From assembly GCA_944380315.1 (NCBI GenBank), contig CALWHG010000010.1, positions 1 through 53,951 of the forward strand: a stretch of DNA of 53,951 bases. The letters run 5' to 3'. Shown piece after piece: positions 16,186 to 26,120 of this stretch; position 1 is the first letter of the stretch; each line of letters starts with the position of its first letter. A program made the position numbers and the translations under genes. Source of the DNA: an uncultured Lachnospiraceae bacterium (lineage in GTDB: Bacteria > Bacillota > Clostridia > Lachnospirales > Lachnospiraceae). The notes beneath the pieces were generated by a model. The model saw only the letters and a list, made by a program, of their open reading frames with translations, made no database searches and had not been told where the DNA came from.

Positions 16186-19100
16186 ATGTACGACTTTATC
16201 CTTGGAGGGGCAGCCTCCGGAAAGACCACACATATCTATAAGGAGCTCATAGAGGAGAGCCTGAGATGCCCGGGGCAGTCCTTTTATCTGTTCGTTCCCG
16301 AGCAGTATACCCTGAGGGCACAGCAGGCCCTTGCCGCCATGAGTCCCAGAGGAGGCATCCTCAACATAGACGTCCTGTCCTTTACCCTGCTCAGCTACAG
16401 GGTATTTTCAGAACTTGGGGTGAAAAAGCCGGACATACTGGACGACATGACCAAGTCCCTGCTCATAAGGAAGGCCATGAGGCTCAAGAAGGATGAGCTC
16501 AGGATCTATGCCAGGAAGACCGACAGTCAGGGCTTCATGGAGGAGATCAAGCAGGCCATAGCAGAGTTCTGCCAGTATGACATAGATACGGACAGGCTGA
16601 GGCAGCTCTCCGGGGAGGGCGTGTCCAGGAGGCTTTCAGACAAGCTCTCTGACATAGCAGCCATATATGAGTGCTTCAGTGACCTCTTAAGGGAGGGAGA
16701 GTGCATACCTGAGGAGCTTCCGAAGCTGCTCCTTTCCCTGCTGCCCCGCTCAGAGTATCTGAGAGGGAGCCGGGTGTATTTTGATGGATTTACGGGCTAT
16801 ACCCCCATTCAGCTGAGGATCATAGCTCACATACTTGATCAGGCGGAGCGGGTCAGCTTTGCAGTGACCATACCGAAGGCAGAGCTGGGCCCCGGAAGGA
16901 GCCGGGACGCGGGCTCTGACACGGACATATACTGGCTCAGCCGGGACAGCATAAGCAGCATAGGAGAGCTGGGAGACCGGGGCGGCATAGCCCATGGAGA
17001 GGATCTGATCCTCGATGGGACTAGGACCTCGCCGGAAGTACTGGTCCGCGACTTTGAGGATCCCCTGAGAGAGACCGAGGAGCTGGCACGTATCATAAAA
17101 AAGACGGTACTCATGGATGAGAGCTGCAGGTACAGGGACATAGCAGTGGCGGTATCCGACCAGTCCACATACAGGGACCTGATCAGGAACGCCTTTGACC
17201 GGGCCGGCATCCCCTTCTTTATGGATGAAAATGCCTCTTCCGATCAGTCTGCCTCCGCATCCCTGCTTCACGCGGTGCTGCAGCTTGTGATCAAGGGATA
17301 CAGATACGATGACCTGAGCAGATACATCAAAAATCCTCTCATAAAGAGGGCTGTGGACAGCTCAGGAGTCTATACGGATATATTTGACAATTACATAAGA
17401 GCCAGAGGCATAAGAGGAAGGCGGGCCTGCGAGGCTCCCTTTACCGACACCTGGAGGGGAGCGGAGGGGCTGGATCTGGACGGACTCAATGCCTACAGGG
17501 AGACGCTCATGAAGCCGGTGCTGGAGCTTCACGACAGGCTTCGGGAGCAGAGGACCATAGGGGACTATGCCATTTCCCTTAAAAACTATATGGATGCAGC
17601 CGGAGCGGAGACGGCGGACCGGGAGCTTTGTCAAAGGCTCAGGAGCTCAGGCTATGTAAATGAAGCCGCAGCGGAGGAGAGCTTCATGGAGCAGTGTCTG
17701 CTGCTCCTTCAGCGCATGTCAGAGCTCATGGGAGAGGAGCGGTCCTCCATAAAGGCCTTTGCAGAGCTTCTGGATGCGGGACTGTCGTCCCTCAAGGCAG
17801 CCCTGATTCCCCAGAGCATGGACATGCTGACCGTGGGAGATATCCGCAGGAGCCGCTTTGACGGCATAAGGCAGCTTTATGTACTGGGGGCAAATGACGG
17901 ACTCATACCGAGGGCCTCTGAGGTGAGGGGCATATTTACCCAGCAGGAGAGGGACGAGCTCACTGCCCTGGGGCTCAGTCTGGCACCCCAGTCAGCAAGG
18001 CTGGTATCATCAGAAAACTTTTATCTCTACCTTCTGCTCCATAAGCCCTCGGACAGGCTTTATATCTCCTGGCCCAGGGAGGACCGGGAGGGCAGGGAGC
18101 TTCGGCCCGCAGGCTTCATAGGAGAGCTTGGGGAAAGGCATGAGCCCGCTGATGGAGAGACATTTTATGCATCCTATGAGGATGCCATTTCAGCATTTTC
18201 CGGACTCCTCATGAAGGAGGGAGAGGACATGGAGGAGCTCAGGGCACTCTTTGATCTCCTTTCCGGTGATGAAAGGACCAGGGACAGGGTCGGAACACTG
18301 CTTAAGGAGGCCCTGTTCAGGTATGAGGGAGCGCCCATGGATGGAGAGACTGCCAGGGAGCTCTATGGTGGCGTGCTCTACGGCTCGGTCACCCGTATGG
18401 AGAGCTTCGAGCGCTGCGCCTATGCGCATTTCCTCAGGTATGGCCTCAGGCTCATGGAGAGGCAGGAGTATGATGTGGAGGCAGCCGACATGGGCAACCT
18501 CTATCATGCAGCCCTGGAGCTCAGCTTCCGAAGGCTCAGTGAGCAGGGACTTGAGCTGAGGGATGTGTCTGAGGAGGAGCTTGAGGGCATAGGCAGGGCT
18601 GCGGTCGAGGAGGTCAGCAGCGAATACAACGGCAGCATCATGAATGCCAGCGCCCGCAATGTATTCCTTAAGGAAAAGGTGGGCAGGATAACCAGACGTA
18701 CTCTCTGGGCCCTGCGTACTCAGTCAAGGAAGGGCAGCTACCGGACCCTCTCCTGTGAGCTTCCTTTCAGGCTCAGGGATGAGGGACTTGAGCTTCATGG
18801 ACGCATAGACCGGGTGGACGTGTGTGATGACAGCATCGATACCTATGTAAGAGTCATAGACTATAAATCAGGCAGGACACGATTTGACCTTTCCCTCATA
18901 TATCATGGACTTCAGATGCAGCTCATAACCTATATGGATGCTGCCATAGGTGAGGCCAGACGGAGAGGAAAGGGAGGCAGGGTGCTGCCCGCAGGACTTT
19001 ATTATTATAATATCGACGACCCGGTGGTCAGCTATGAGACCGCAGGGGAGGGAGACGGAGCGGAGGACCGGGCAAAGGACGGCATACTGTCTGAGCTCCG

Positions 19101-19506
19101 CATGAACGGGCTTACAAACTCGGATCCGGACATACTGAAGAGCCTTGATGAGGACCTGGGCCCTGAAAGCACGGCTACCTCAGGCGTAGTGCCAGTGAGG
19201 CTCAAGGAGGGCAGCATAGTGCCCTCGTCCTCCATGGTCTGCGGGACCGAGGGCTTCCTGCGCCTCATGGAGAGGACGGAAAAGAGGATAAAGGATGATA
19301 CCAGGGACATACTTTCCGGAGACATAGATATCAGGCCCTACAGGCTGGGAGGCAGGACGGGCTGTGACTACTGCCCGTATCACAGCGTATGCGGCTTCGA
19401 TACCTCGCTGCCGGGCTACGGCTACAGAAGACTTGGAAGCATCTCTCCCGACAGGCTTCGGGCTGAGCTTTTCGGGGAGGACGGAGAAGGACATGCAGTG
19501 GACTGA
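16186..19506 (+). CDS. addB: ATP-dependent helicase/nuclease subunit B
   Basis: A 1106-residue AddB, partner of AddA in the Firmicutes double-strand-break processing enzyme. The N-terminal Walker A is ILGGAASGKTTHI, followed by FYLFVPEQYTLRAQQAL and VLSFTLLSYRVF as in clostridial AddB. The nuclease region has GRIDRVDV and RVIDYKSG. The iron-sulfur cluster ligands are visible as FERCAYAHFLRYG in the middle and GCDYCPYHSVCGFD near the end (three Cys), giving four in all. ATG lies behind AAGGAG. It overlaps addA by 14 nt, indicating translational coupling. Confidence 0.96.
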   Translation: MYDFILGGAASGKTTHIYKELIEESLRCPGQSFYLFVPEQYTLRAQQALAAMSPRGGILNIDVLSFTLLSYRVFSELGVKKPDILDDMTKSLLIRKAMRLKKDELRIYARKTDSQGFMEEIKQAIAEFCQYDIDTDRLRQLSGEGVSRRLSDKLSDIAAIYECFSDLLREGECIPEELPKLLLSLLPRSEYLRGSRVYFDGFTGYTPIQLRIIAHILDQAERVSFAVTIPKAELGPGRSRDAGSDTDIYWLSRDSISSIGELGDRGGIAHGEDLILDGTRTSPEVLVRDFEDPLRETEELARIIKKTVLMDESCRYRDIAVAVSDQSTYRDLIRNAFDRAGIPFFMDENASSDQSASASLLHAVLQLVIKGYRYDDLSRYIKNPLIKRAVDSSGVYTDIFDNYIRARGIRGRRACEAPFTDTWRGAEGLDLDGLNAYRETLMKPVLELHDRLREQRTIGDYAISLKNYMDAAGAETADRELCQRLRSSGYVNEAAAEESFMEQCLLLLQRMSELMGEERSSIKAFAELLDAGLSSLKAALIPQSMDMLTVGDIRRSRFDGIRQLYVLGANDGLIPRASEVRGIFTQQERDELTALGLSLAPQSARLVSSENFYLYLLLHKPSDRLYISWPREDREGRELRPAGFIGELGERHEPADGETFYASYEDAISAFSGLLMKEGEDMEELRALFDLLSGDERTRDRVGTLLKEALFRYEGAPMDGETARELYGGVLYGSVTRMESFERCAYAHFLRYGLRLMERQEYDVEAADMGNLYHAALELSFRRLSEQGLELRDVSEEELEGIGRAAVEEVSSEYNGSIMNASARNVFLKEKVGRITRRTLWALRTQSRKGSYRTLSCELPFRLRDEGLELHGRIDRVDVCDDSIDTYVRVIDYKSGRTRFDLSLIYHGLQMQLITYMDAAIGEARRRGKGGRVLPAGLYYYNIDDPVVSYETAGEGDGAEDRAKDGILSELRMNGLTNSDPDILKSLDEDLGPESTATSGVVPVRLKEGSIVPSSSMVCGTEGFLRLMERTEKRIKDDTRDILSGDIDIRPYRLGGRTGCDYCPYHSVCGFDTSLPGYGYRRLGSISPDRLRAELFGEDGEGHAVD

Positions 19507-22500
19507 GGAACAGAAAAGAGTCATAGAGGAGAGAGGCAGCAACATACTGGTCTCGGCAGCTGCAGGCAGCGGCAAGACCGCCGTGCTCTGCGAGCGCATC
19601 ATAGAGAGGCTGACTGACAGTGAGGCACCCCTGAGCCTTGATCGCCTGCTGGTCATGACCTTTACCAGGGCGGCTGCAGAGGAGATGAGGGACCGTATAT
19701 CCAGGGCCCTCCTTGCCCGCATGGATGGCATGGAGGAGGGAGATATGCTTCAGCATCTGAGACGGCAGAGACTGCTCCTTAAAAATGCTGACATCTCCAC
19801 CATAGACAGCCTGTGCAGCAGGCTCATAAAGGAATATTACCAGGACCTGGACATAGATCCGGGCTTTCGGACTGCCGAGGAGGGGGAGCTCAAGGTGCTC
19901 AGAGCCGATGTGCTTTCTGAGCTCCTGGAGGAATGCTATGCCTCGGGAGACCGGGACTTTATGGACTTTGCCGAGAGCTTTTCCAGCAGGCGGAGCGAGG
20001 AGAAGCTTTCTGACATGATAGAGTCTGCATTTACATTTATACAGGGAGACCCCTGGCCGGAGCATTTCCTTAAGCGCATGCTGGAGGAGAGCGGGTCTGA
20101 GGCTGAGGGAGCTTACGAGGAGCTCCCCTGGTTCAGATATCTCCTGGAGTCCATAAGGAAGGACTCGGAGGAGAGGATCAGGCTCCTTGAGCAGTGCCTT
20201 GAGCTGTGCTCAGAGGAGGACGGACCTCAGGCCTATGGGGATACGATATCGGAGCTCATGGCAGTATATGGAAGGCTGGCAGGGGCGGGGGACTACACCG
20301 GGCTCTATGGCCTGATGCATGGCTATACGGCTCCACGCCTCAAGGCAGTGCGCGGAAAGGATGTGGATCCCTGGAAAAAGGATACCGTAAAGCAGTGCAT
20401 AGACTCCGCCAGGGACAGGCTGAAGGCCCTCAGGGAGGAGCTGGCCCTGTCGCCGGAGCTCCTTGGGGAGACCGTAAAGGGCTCTGCGGCTTACATAAGG
20501 GAGCTGGCCCTCCTTACCTCCCGCTTCATGGAAAGGTATGAGGCGGAAAAGAGGGAGCGCGGCATAGTGGACTTCAATGACATGGAGCATCTGTGCCTCC
20601 GGGTCCTTTATGATGAGACCGATGAGGGCATGCGTCCCTCTGCCATAGCCGATGAGCTGGCGGCACGCTATGACGAGATACTGGTGGACGAGTACCAGGA
20701 CTCCAATCTGGTGCAGGAGGCTCTCCTGCAGGCCCTTTCCGCAGAGAGGTTCGGAAGGCCTGACGTATTTATGGTGGGCGACGTAAAGCAGAGCATATAC
20801 AGATTCAGGCTCGCAAAGCCGGAGCTCTTCATGTCGAAGTACCACAGCTACGGAAGGGGACAGGGCGGCATACGCATAGACCTGAACCGCAACTTCCGCA
20901 GCCGCCCGGAGGTCATAGCCTCGGTAAATGATGTATTTTCAGGCATCATGGGAGAGGACCTGGGCGGCATAGACTACGATGACAGTGCCAGACTCTGGCA
21001 GGGGGCGGCATTTGACGAGGACAGGACTGACTGCGGTACGGAACTTTTGCTTCTTGAGACGGGAGATGAGGAGCAGGACGCAGACACGGACGAGCTTGAG
21101 GCCACTCTCATAGCAGCCAGGATCAGGGAGCTGGTAAATGAAGACGAGCCCGATAAGGGCTTCATGGTCACGGACCGCGAGCATGGCGGACTGCGGCCGG
21201 CATCCTATAAGGACATAGCCATACTCCTCAGGGCACCCGGCAGGAGGGCAGACACCTATGTGGATGTGCTCAATGCACACGGCATACCTGCATATACGGA
21301 ATCCTCCCACGGCTATTTTTCCGCCCCTGAGGTGGAGACCATGCTGGCCTGCCTGAGCGTCATAGACAATCCCCGTCAGGACATAGAGCTGGCTGCGGTC
21401 ATGCGCAGCACCATAGGCGGCTTTTCTGACGAGGAGCTGGCAAGGATCAGGATAGCCTTTGATGAGAGGCTGAGGAGCAGGGATCTGGAGGAGAAGAGCG
21501 AGCGGCTTCCCGGAGAGACGGGACTTGCGGATCTTTATAAGGCCCTGAGATACTGTGCGGGCCAGGCGACCACGTCCGCCGGGTCGGAAGGAGCTGAGCT
21601 ATACAGTGCAGAAGGAGCTGAGCTATACAGAAAATGCGGCAGCTTCCTTTCAAGGCTTATGGAGCTTCGGGAGCTCTCGGATATGCTCCCGGTAAACCGG
21701 CTCCTGGATCGTATATACGCCATGACAGGCTACTACGATCAGACAGGGCTGCTGCCCCTGGGCAGGACCCGCAGGAGGAACCTGGACATGCTCCTTGAGA
21801 GGGCAGAGGCCTATGGAGCTACCGGGGAGCGCAGCCTGTCCGGCTTTGTCAGATACATAGAGATGCTTAAGAGATACGATACTGACTATGGCGAGGCCGG
21901 TGAGGCCTCAGGAGCGGAGGATACGGTACGGATCATATCCATACACCGCTCCAAGGGACTTGAGTACCCCATAGTCATACTGGCAAACATGGCCAAGCTC
22001 TTCAACCGGGAGGACCGGAGGGATGATGTGCTCATGGACAGCGAGCTTGGCATGGGAGCCGACTACATAGATACCGAGAAGCGCATACGCTACCCCGGGC
22101 TCAAGCGGACTGCCATAAAGCAGAAGCTGACGGAGGAAAGCCTGGCCGAAGAGCTGCGCATACTTTATGTGGCCATGACCAGGGCCAGGGAAAAGCTGAT
22201 CATGACGGCGGCAGCCAAAAACATGGACAGGAAGCTGGAAAAGCTGGGAGCCGCGGATATGGGGATCGGAAACCAAGGAGGCATGCCCTCTGCTGACAGG
22301 AGGGTGCCCAGGAGCGTACTGCTTTCAGCAGGCTCCCTGCTTGATCTGGTGCTCATGAGCGGGGCAACGGGTGGTGACAGCATGGCCCTCAGCTTGCGGA
22401 CAGTATTTGAGCTCCAGGATATCCAGACTGCCAGGGCTCATGATGAGCAGGGCAGGAGAGAGGCGCTCATAAGGGAGCTTCTGGCCGGAGACTGTGGCGG

Positions 22501-23254
22501 GACCAGAGCCGAAGCAGGGCAGGAGGAAAGGACGGAGCGCATAAGGAAGGCCCTGGGCAGGACATACCGATTTGCCGCAGAGACCGGTCTTCCGCCCAAG
22601 GTATCAGTATCCGAGCTCAAGAGGGCGCAGGCGGACTACGATGATGACGCCATGGAGGGTGAGGGCCTGGATCCTGAGAGGGAGGTGCTTCCCCTGGGAC
22701 GCTCCGGAGGCGGTACTGCCTACGGCAACGCCTTCCATCGCATGATGCAGCTCCTTAGCTTTGCCGACCTTCCGGAGGGGACGGAGGTGGGGGCCTACCT
22801 GACCTCAGAAAAGGAAAGGATAAGGTCTCAGGGACTCATGTCAGGTGAGGAGCTTTATCTCATATCTGATGAGGAGCTTAAGGCCTTCCTTTTGAGCGAT
22901 ACGGCGAAAGCCATGGCGGCAGCGGCCCGCAGAGGTGAGCTTTGGAGAGAGCAGCGCTTCATGGCTACATTTCCTGCAGATGAGCTCATGCCCGAGGCAG
23001 GGAGTCATGAGCCTCAGCTCCTTCAGGGCATAGTGGATGCTTTCTATGCCGATGAGGCAGGGGAGCTCAGCATAGTGGACTATAAAACGGACCGGCTGTT
23101 TGACAGAGAGGCCTTCATAGAGAGGTATGGGCTCCAGCTTGAGCTCTATCGCAGGGCCCTTCAGAAGCTGACCGGCAGGAGGGTCAGGAGCACGGTCATA
23201 TACAGCACTGCCATGGGCTGTACTATTTTATGTACACATGAGGAAGAGACTTGA
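19493..23254 (+). CDS. addA: ATP-dependent helicase/nuclease subunit A
   Basis: A 1253-residue UvrD-family helicase with a C-terminal nuclease. The start MQWTEEQKRVIEERGSNILVSAAAGSGKTAVL is the family start, so ATG 19493 is right; a longer frame from 19364 would only read through addB. Later motifs are ILVDEYQDSN, FMVGDVKQSIYRFRLAKP, SIHRSKGLEYPIVILAN, LYVAMTRAREKLI, and the nuclease motifs GNAFHRMMQLL and SIVDYKTDRL. It works with AddB to resect DNA ends for RecA-dependent repair. The gene's last bases contain the -35 box of the next promoter. Confidence 0.96.
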   Translation: MQWTEEQKRVIEERGSNILVSAAAGSGKTAVLCERIIERLTDSEAPLSLDRLLVMTFTRAAAEEMRDRISRALLARMDGMEEGDMLQHLRRQRLLLKNADISTIDSLCSRLIKEYYQDLDIDPGFRTAEEGELKVLRADVLSELLEECYASGDRDFMDFAESFSSRRSEEKLSDMIESAFTFIQGDPWPEHFLKRMLEESGSEAEGAYEELPWFRYLLESIRKDSEERIRLLEQCLELCSEEDGPQAYGDTISELMAVYGRLAGAGDYTGLYGLMHGYTAPRLKAVRGKDVDPWKKDTVKQCIDSARDRLKALREELALSPELLGETVKGSAAYIRELALLTSRFMERYEAEKRERGIVDFNDMEHLCLRVLYDETDEGMRPSAIADELAARYDEILVDEYQDSNLVQEALLQALSAERFGRPDVFMVGDVKQSIYRFRLAKPELFMSKYHSYGRGQGGIRIDLNRNFRSRPEVIASVNDVFSGIMGEDLGGIDYDDSARLWQGAAFDEDRTDCGTELLLLETGDEEQDADTDELEATLIAARIRELVNEDEPDKGFMVTDREHGGLRPASYKDIAILLRAPGRRADTYVDVLNAHGIPAYTESSHGYFSAPEVETMLACLSVIDNPRQDIELAAVMRSTIGGFSDEELARIRIAFDERLRSRDLEEKSERLPGETGLADLYKALRYCAGQATTSAGSEGAELYSAEGAELYRKCGSFLSRLMELRELSDMLPVNRLLDRIYAMTGYYDQTGLLPLGRTRRRNLDMLLERAEAYGATGERSLSGFVRYIEMLKRYDTDYGEAGEASGAEDTVRIISIHRSKGLEYPIVILANMAKLFNREDRRDDVLMDSELGMGADYIDTEKRIRYPGLKRTAIKQKLTEESLAEELRILYVAMTRAREKLIMTAAAKNMDRKLEKLGAADMGIGNQGGMPSADRRVPRSVLLSAGSLLDLVLMSGATGGDSMALSLRTVFELQDIQTARAHDEQGRREALIRELLAGDCGGTRAEAGQEERTERIRKALGRTYRFAAETGLPPKVSVSELKRAQADYDDDAMEGEGLDPEREVLPLGRSGGGTAYGNAFHRMMQLLSFADLPEGTEVGAYLTSEKERIRSQGLMSGEELYLISDEELKAFLLSDTAKAMAAAARRGELWREQRFMATFPADELMPEAGSHEPQLLQGIVDAFYADEAGELSIVDYKTDRLFDREAFIERYGLQLELYRRALQKLTGRRVRSTVIYSTAMGCTILCTHEEET

Positions 23255-23304
23255 AAGACGATATAGTTTGTGATATCATTAACACAAATGTTAAATTATT
23301 AACA
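23251..23304 (+). promoter_or_regulatory. Alcohol dehydrogenase promoter with Rex-like operator
   Basis: The -35 TTGAAA (23251-23256) and -10 TATCAT (23274-23279) are 17 bp apart. TGTTAAATTATTAACA (23289-23304) is a perfect 6-4-6 palindrome that matches the clostridial Rex consensus TTGTTAAnnnnTTAACAA except for the outermost base on each side. It covers the expected transcription start, where a repressor would block initiation until the NADH/NAD ratio rises. Confidence 0.75.
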
Positions 23305-23364
23305 CTTTATGAACAAAGGTAACATTTCCTCATATTTTTTATATTTGACAGGAGGTCAGATAAC

Positions 23365-24555
23365 ATGAGCAGATTTACATTACCCAGAGACGTATATCAC
23401 GGCGCAGGCTGCCTTTCCGAGCTTAAGAACCTTCCCGGAAAGAAGGCTATAGTAGTTACCGGCGGACATTCCATGAGAGCTACCGGCTTCCTTCAGAAGA
23501 CCATCGACTACCTCAAGGAGGCAGGTATGGAGGTCATCACCTTTGAAGGCGTTGAGCCCGATCCCTCAGTTGAGACAGTCATGAAGGGCGCCAAGGCCAT
23601 GCAGGACTTCCAGCCCGACTGGATCGTAGCCATCGGCGGCGGCTCACCCATAGACGCAGCCAAGGCCATGTGGGTATTTTATGAGTATCCCGATGCCAAG
23701 TTTGAGGATCTGATCACACCCTTCAGCTTCCCCACACTTCGTACCAAGGCAAAGTTCTGCGCTATACCTTCAACTTCCGGCACTGCTACAGAGGTAACGG
23801 CATTTGCAGTCATCACTGACTATGCAAAGGGCATCAAGTACCCTCTGGCAGATTTCAACATCACTCCCGATGTTGCTATCGTTGATTCCGAGATAGCTGA
23901 GACCATGCCTCAGGAGCTCTGCGCAAACACCGGTATGGATGCATTTACCCATGCAACAGAGGCATTTGTATCCACACTCCACTGCGAGTACACAGATCCT
24001 CTGGCTATCAGGGCTCTGCAGATCATCAACGAGTACCTTGTTAAGTCCTATCATGGCGACAAGGAAGCCCGCGAGAAGATGCACGATGCACAGTGCCTTG
24101 CCGGTATGGCATTTTCAAATGCACTGCTTGGCATAGTTCACTCCATGGCACACAAGACCGGTGCCGCATATACAGGCGGACACATCGTACACGGTGCAGC
24201 AAATGCCATGTATCTTCCCAAGGTCATCGCATACAATGCCAAGGATCCCGAGGCTCTCAAGAGATATGCCATCATCGCACGCTACATCGGACTCAAGGGA
24301 GAGACCGATGAGGAGCTCAAGGATGCGCTCATCGCACGTGTAAGAGAGCTCGACAAGGAGCTCAATATAGCGCTCTGCATCAAGGACTACAAGGGCGGCA
24401 TCATCGATGAGAAGGAATTCCTCGACAAGCTTCCCGAGGTTGCCAAGAATGCAGTAGGCGATGCCTGCACAGGTTCCAACCCTCGTGCCATCACACCCGA
24501 GGTCATGGAGAAGCTGCTCAAGGCATGCTACTACGATGAGGAAGTAGATTTCTGA
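23365..24555 (+). CDS. Iron-containing alcohol dehydrogenase
   Basis: A 396-residue type III (Fe-dependent) alcohol dehydrogenase. The nucleotide-binding motif is IVAIGGGSPIDAAKAMW. Metal ligands are in GMDAFTHATEAFVS and in GIVHSMAHKTGAAYTGGHIVHG. The family includes 1,3-propanediol, butanol and ethanol dehydrogenases; the exact alcohol cannot be read from sequence. The start is behind AGGAGG. The upstream Rex-like operator indicates a role in regenerating NAD during fermentation. Ile is nearly always ATC here, unlike the ATA-rich neighbours, consistent with high expression. Confidence 0.93.
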   Translation: MSRFTLPRDVYHGAGCLSELKNLPGKKAIVVTGGHSMRATGFLQKTIDYLKEAGMEVITFEGVEPDPSVETVMKGAKAMQDFQPDWIVAIGGGSPIDAAKAMWVFYEYPDAKFEDLITPFSFPTLRTKAKFCAIPSTSGTATEVTAFAVITDYAKGIKYPLADFNITPDVAIVDSEIAETMPQELCANTGMDAFTHATEAFVSTLHCEYTDPLAIRALQIINEYLVKSYHGDKEAREKMHDAQCLAGMAFSNALLGIVHSMAHKTGAAYTGGHIVHGAANAMYLPKVIAYNAKDPEALKRYAIIARYIGLKGETDEELKDALIARVRELDKELNIALCIKDYKGGIIDEKEFLDKLPEVAKNAVGDACTGSNPRAITPEVMEKLLKACYYDEEVDF

Positions 24556-24615
24556 TCGTTGAAGTGACAGAAAAATGAAGCTGCGGTAGGATCGCAGCAG
24601 GAGAAGGTCTATATA

Positions 24616-24660
24616 AGCCCCGGCGGCTGTTCAGTGATGGACAGCTGCCGGGGCTGTTTT
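24616..24660 (+). terminator. Intrinsic terminator after alcohol dehydrogenase gene
   Basis: AGCCCCGGCGGCTGT (24616-24630) pairs with ACAGCTGCCGGGGCT (24641-24655), followed by GTTTT. Confidence 0.88.
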
Positions 24661-24713
24661 ACCGGGAAGTCTTCCCACCTTATATGGGTGCCTCCGGAAT
24701 GATATAACAGCTT

Positions 24714-25940
24714 TTATATGAGACTGCAGGGGATAAAGCAGTTTTTCTGATCTATGGGTATCACTTCCTCACACATGCAGATGATGCCACCGCTGCCTCG
24801 CTGCAGACTGGTCTTGTCAAGGACCTCATATTTTTTGATCTCTCTGCGATCAGGACTTGCAGCTTTCTTGATCTCCAGTGGATGGACATATCCATTTTCC
24901 TCCACTATCACATCTATCTCCTTTGAATTTGAATCCCGATAGTATGTCAGATTTGCTTTGTCTGAAGAGTATGAAAAGCTCTTCAGGAGCTCGACTACGA
25001 CATGGTTTTCAAAGTAATGTCCACTTACGGCACCATTCATCAGCGTGTCACGGGTAAGCCACATGGACAGATAGGCACACAGTCCGGTGTCGCAGAAATA
25101 CAGCTTGGGAGTCTTTGTCAGACGCTTCAGCTCATTGTTCGCAAATGGCGGCAGAAGATAGATGATCCCAAGGCCCTGGAGGATGCGTAACCATTCCCTG
25201 GCTGTAGGCTGTGAGATCTCAGCTGCTTCAGCCAGAGCCTTATAGTTTACCTGTTCAGCGGTCAGGGCAGCACAGGCATTAAGAAATCTACGGAAGCGAA
25301 TGGAATCGGTTATACCTCCTGCCTCTGCCACATCCCTCATGAGATAAGTCTCGATATAGGAATTGAAATATTCCTGTCTTTGCTCAGAGTCTGCTTTTAA
25401 TACATCAGGCATCCCACCTCGCCAGATATGCTCAAAGATATCCACTATATCGGGCTTTTTGGCCGATCGTTGCCTGTCCAAAAGACACTGAAGAGAGAAG
25501 TCAAGCTTATCAGTAAAAATGGTCCCATCCACTTCAGCCTTTGATAAACTGTACAGTTCAAGTATGCCTATCCTTCCTGCCAGAGTATCACGGATGTTTT
25601 TCATCATCTGATACTGCTGAGAGCCTGTCAGCCAGAAAAGCCCTTTTTCTTCGGTCTCATCACATATGAGTTTTATTTGTTCAAAAAGCTCAGGAGCCTT
25701 CTGGATCTCGTCAATGATGATCGGAGGCTTATAGGTCTGGAAAAATAATACGGGATCAGATTGGGCCAGGGCCCTTGCCATGGTGTTGTCCATGGAGACA
25801 TAGGTGCGTCCCTGCCCCTCTGCCAGATGCTTCAGCATGGTGGTCTTTCCTACCTGGCGTGCGCCAGTCACAAGTACTGCCTTGAAAAAGGAAGACATAC
25901 GCATAAATTTACGTTCCAAAGCTCTTTCGATATATGGCAT
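24714..25940 (-). CDS. AAA ATPase of the DUF4143 family
   Basis: A 408-residue protein. The N-terminal ATPase has Walker A VTGARQVGKTT and Walker B PIIIDEIQKAPELF, and LFWLTGSQQ is the sensor region. It is followed by a winged-helix segment (LAEAAEISQPTAREWLRIL) and the DUF4143 C-terminal domain, ending in a nuclease-like strand PLEIKKA. The ATG has GAGGAGG 7 nt upstream. Members are common, often single genes in anaerobes, and their role is not established. It stands alone, convergent with the alcohol dehydrogenase gene and divergent from the exporter, with no toxin or antitoxin partner. Confidence 0.87.
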   Translation of the reverse strand: MPYIERALERKFMRMSSFFKAVLVTGARQVGKTTMLKHLAEGQGRTYVSMDNTMARALAQSDPVLFFQTYKPPIIIDEIQKAPELFEQIKLICDETEEKGLFWLTGSQQYQMMKNIRDTLAGRIGILELYSLSKAEVDGTIFTDKLDFSLQCLLDRQRSAKKPDIVDIFEHIWRGGMPDVLKADSEQRQEYFNSYIETYLMRDVAEAGGITDSIRFRRFLNACAALTAEQVNYKALAEAAEISQPTAREWLRILQGLGIIYLLPPFANNELKRLTKTPKLYFCDTGLCAYLSMWLTRDTLMNGAVSGHYFENHVVVELLKSFSYSSDKANLTYYRDSNSKEIDVIVEENGYVHPLEIKKAASPDRREIKKYEVLDKTSLQRGSGGIICMCEEVIPIDQKNCFIPCSLI

Positions 25941-26060
25941 AGCAACGCCTCCTCAAATTTACGAAATTATAAAGTCTACTTTATTTTATCCTAAATCCTC
26001 TGCCGGTGTCAATCCGGTGAGATAAACATTTCTGCGTGATAAAACCATTTAGAAAGCACG

Positions 26061-26089
26061 TTGCGGTCGATATCAATATATTATACAAT
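26061..26089 (+). promoter_or_regulatory. Promoter of the EamA exporter gene
   Basis: TTGCGG (26061-26066) and TACAAT (26084-26089) are 17 bp apart. Their position rules out an in-frame start at 26061 and supports the ATG at 26121. Confidence 0.5.
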
Positions 26090-26120
26090 GATCCCATCAT
26101 CTGAAAGGGAAGACAGCCGT

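Noticed and set aside
19364-19492. A longer N-terminus for addA
   Set aside because: It lies inside addB, has no homology-like sequence, and the family start motif begins at 19493.
24714-25940. Toxin-antitoxin or phage-defence pair involving the DUF4143 ATPase
   Set aside because: It is a single gene with divergent and convergent neighbours of ordinary metabolism and no small partner gene.
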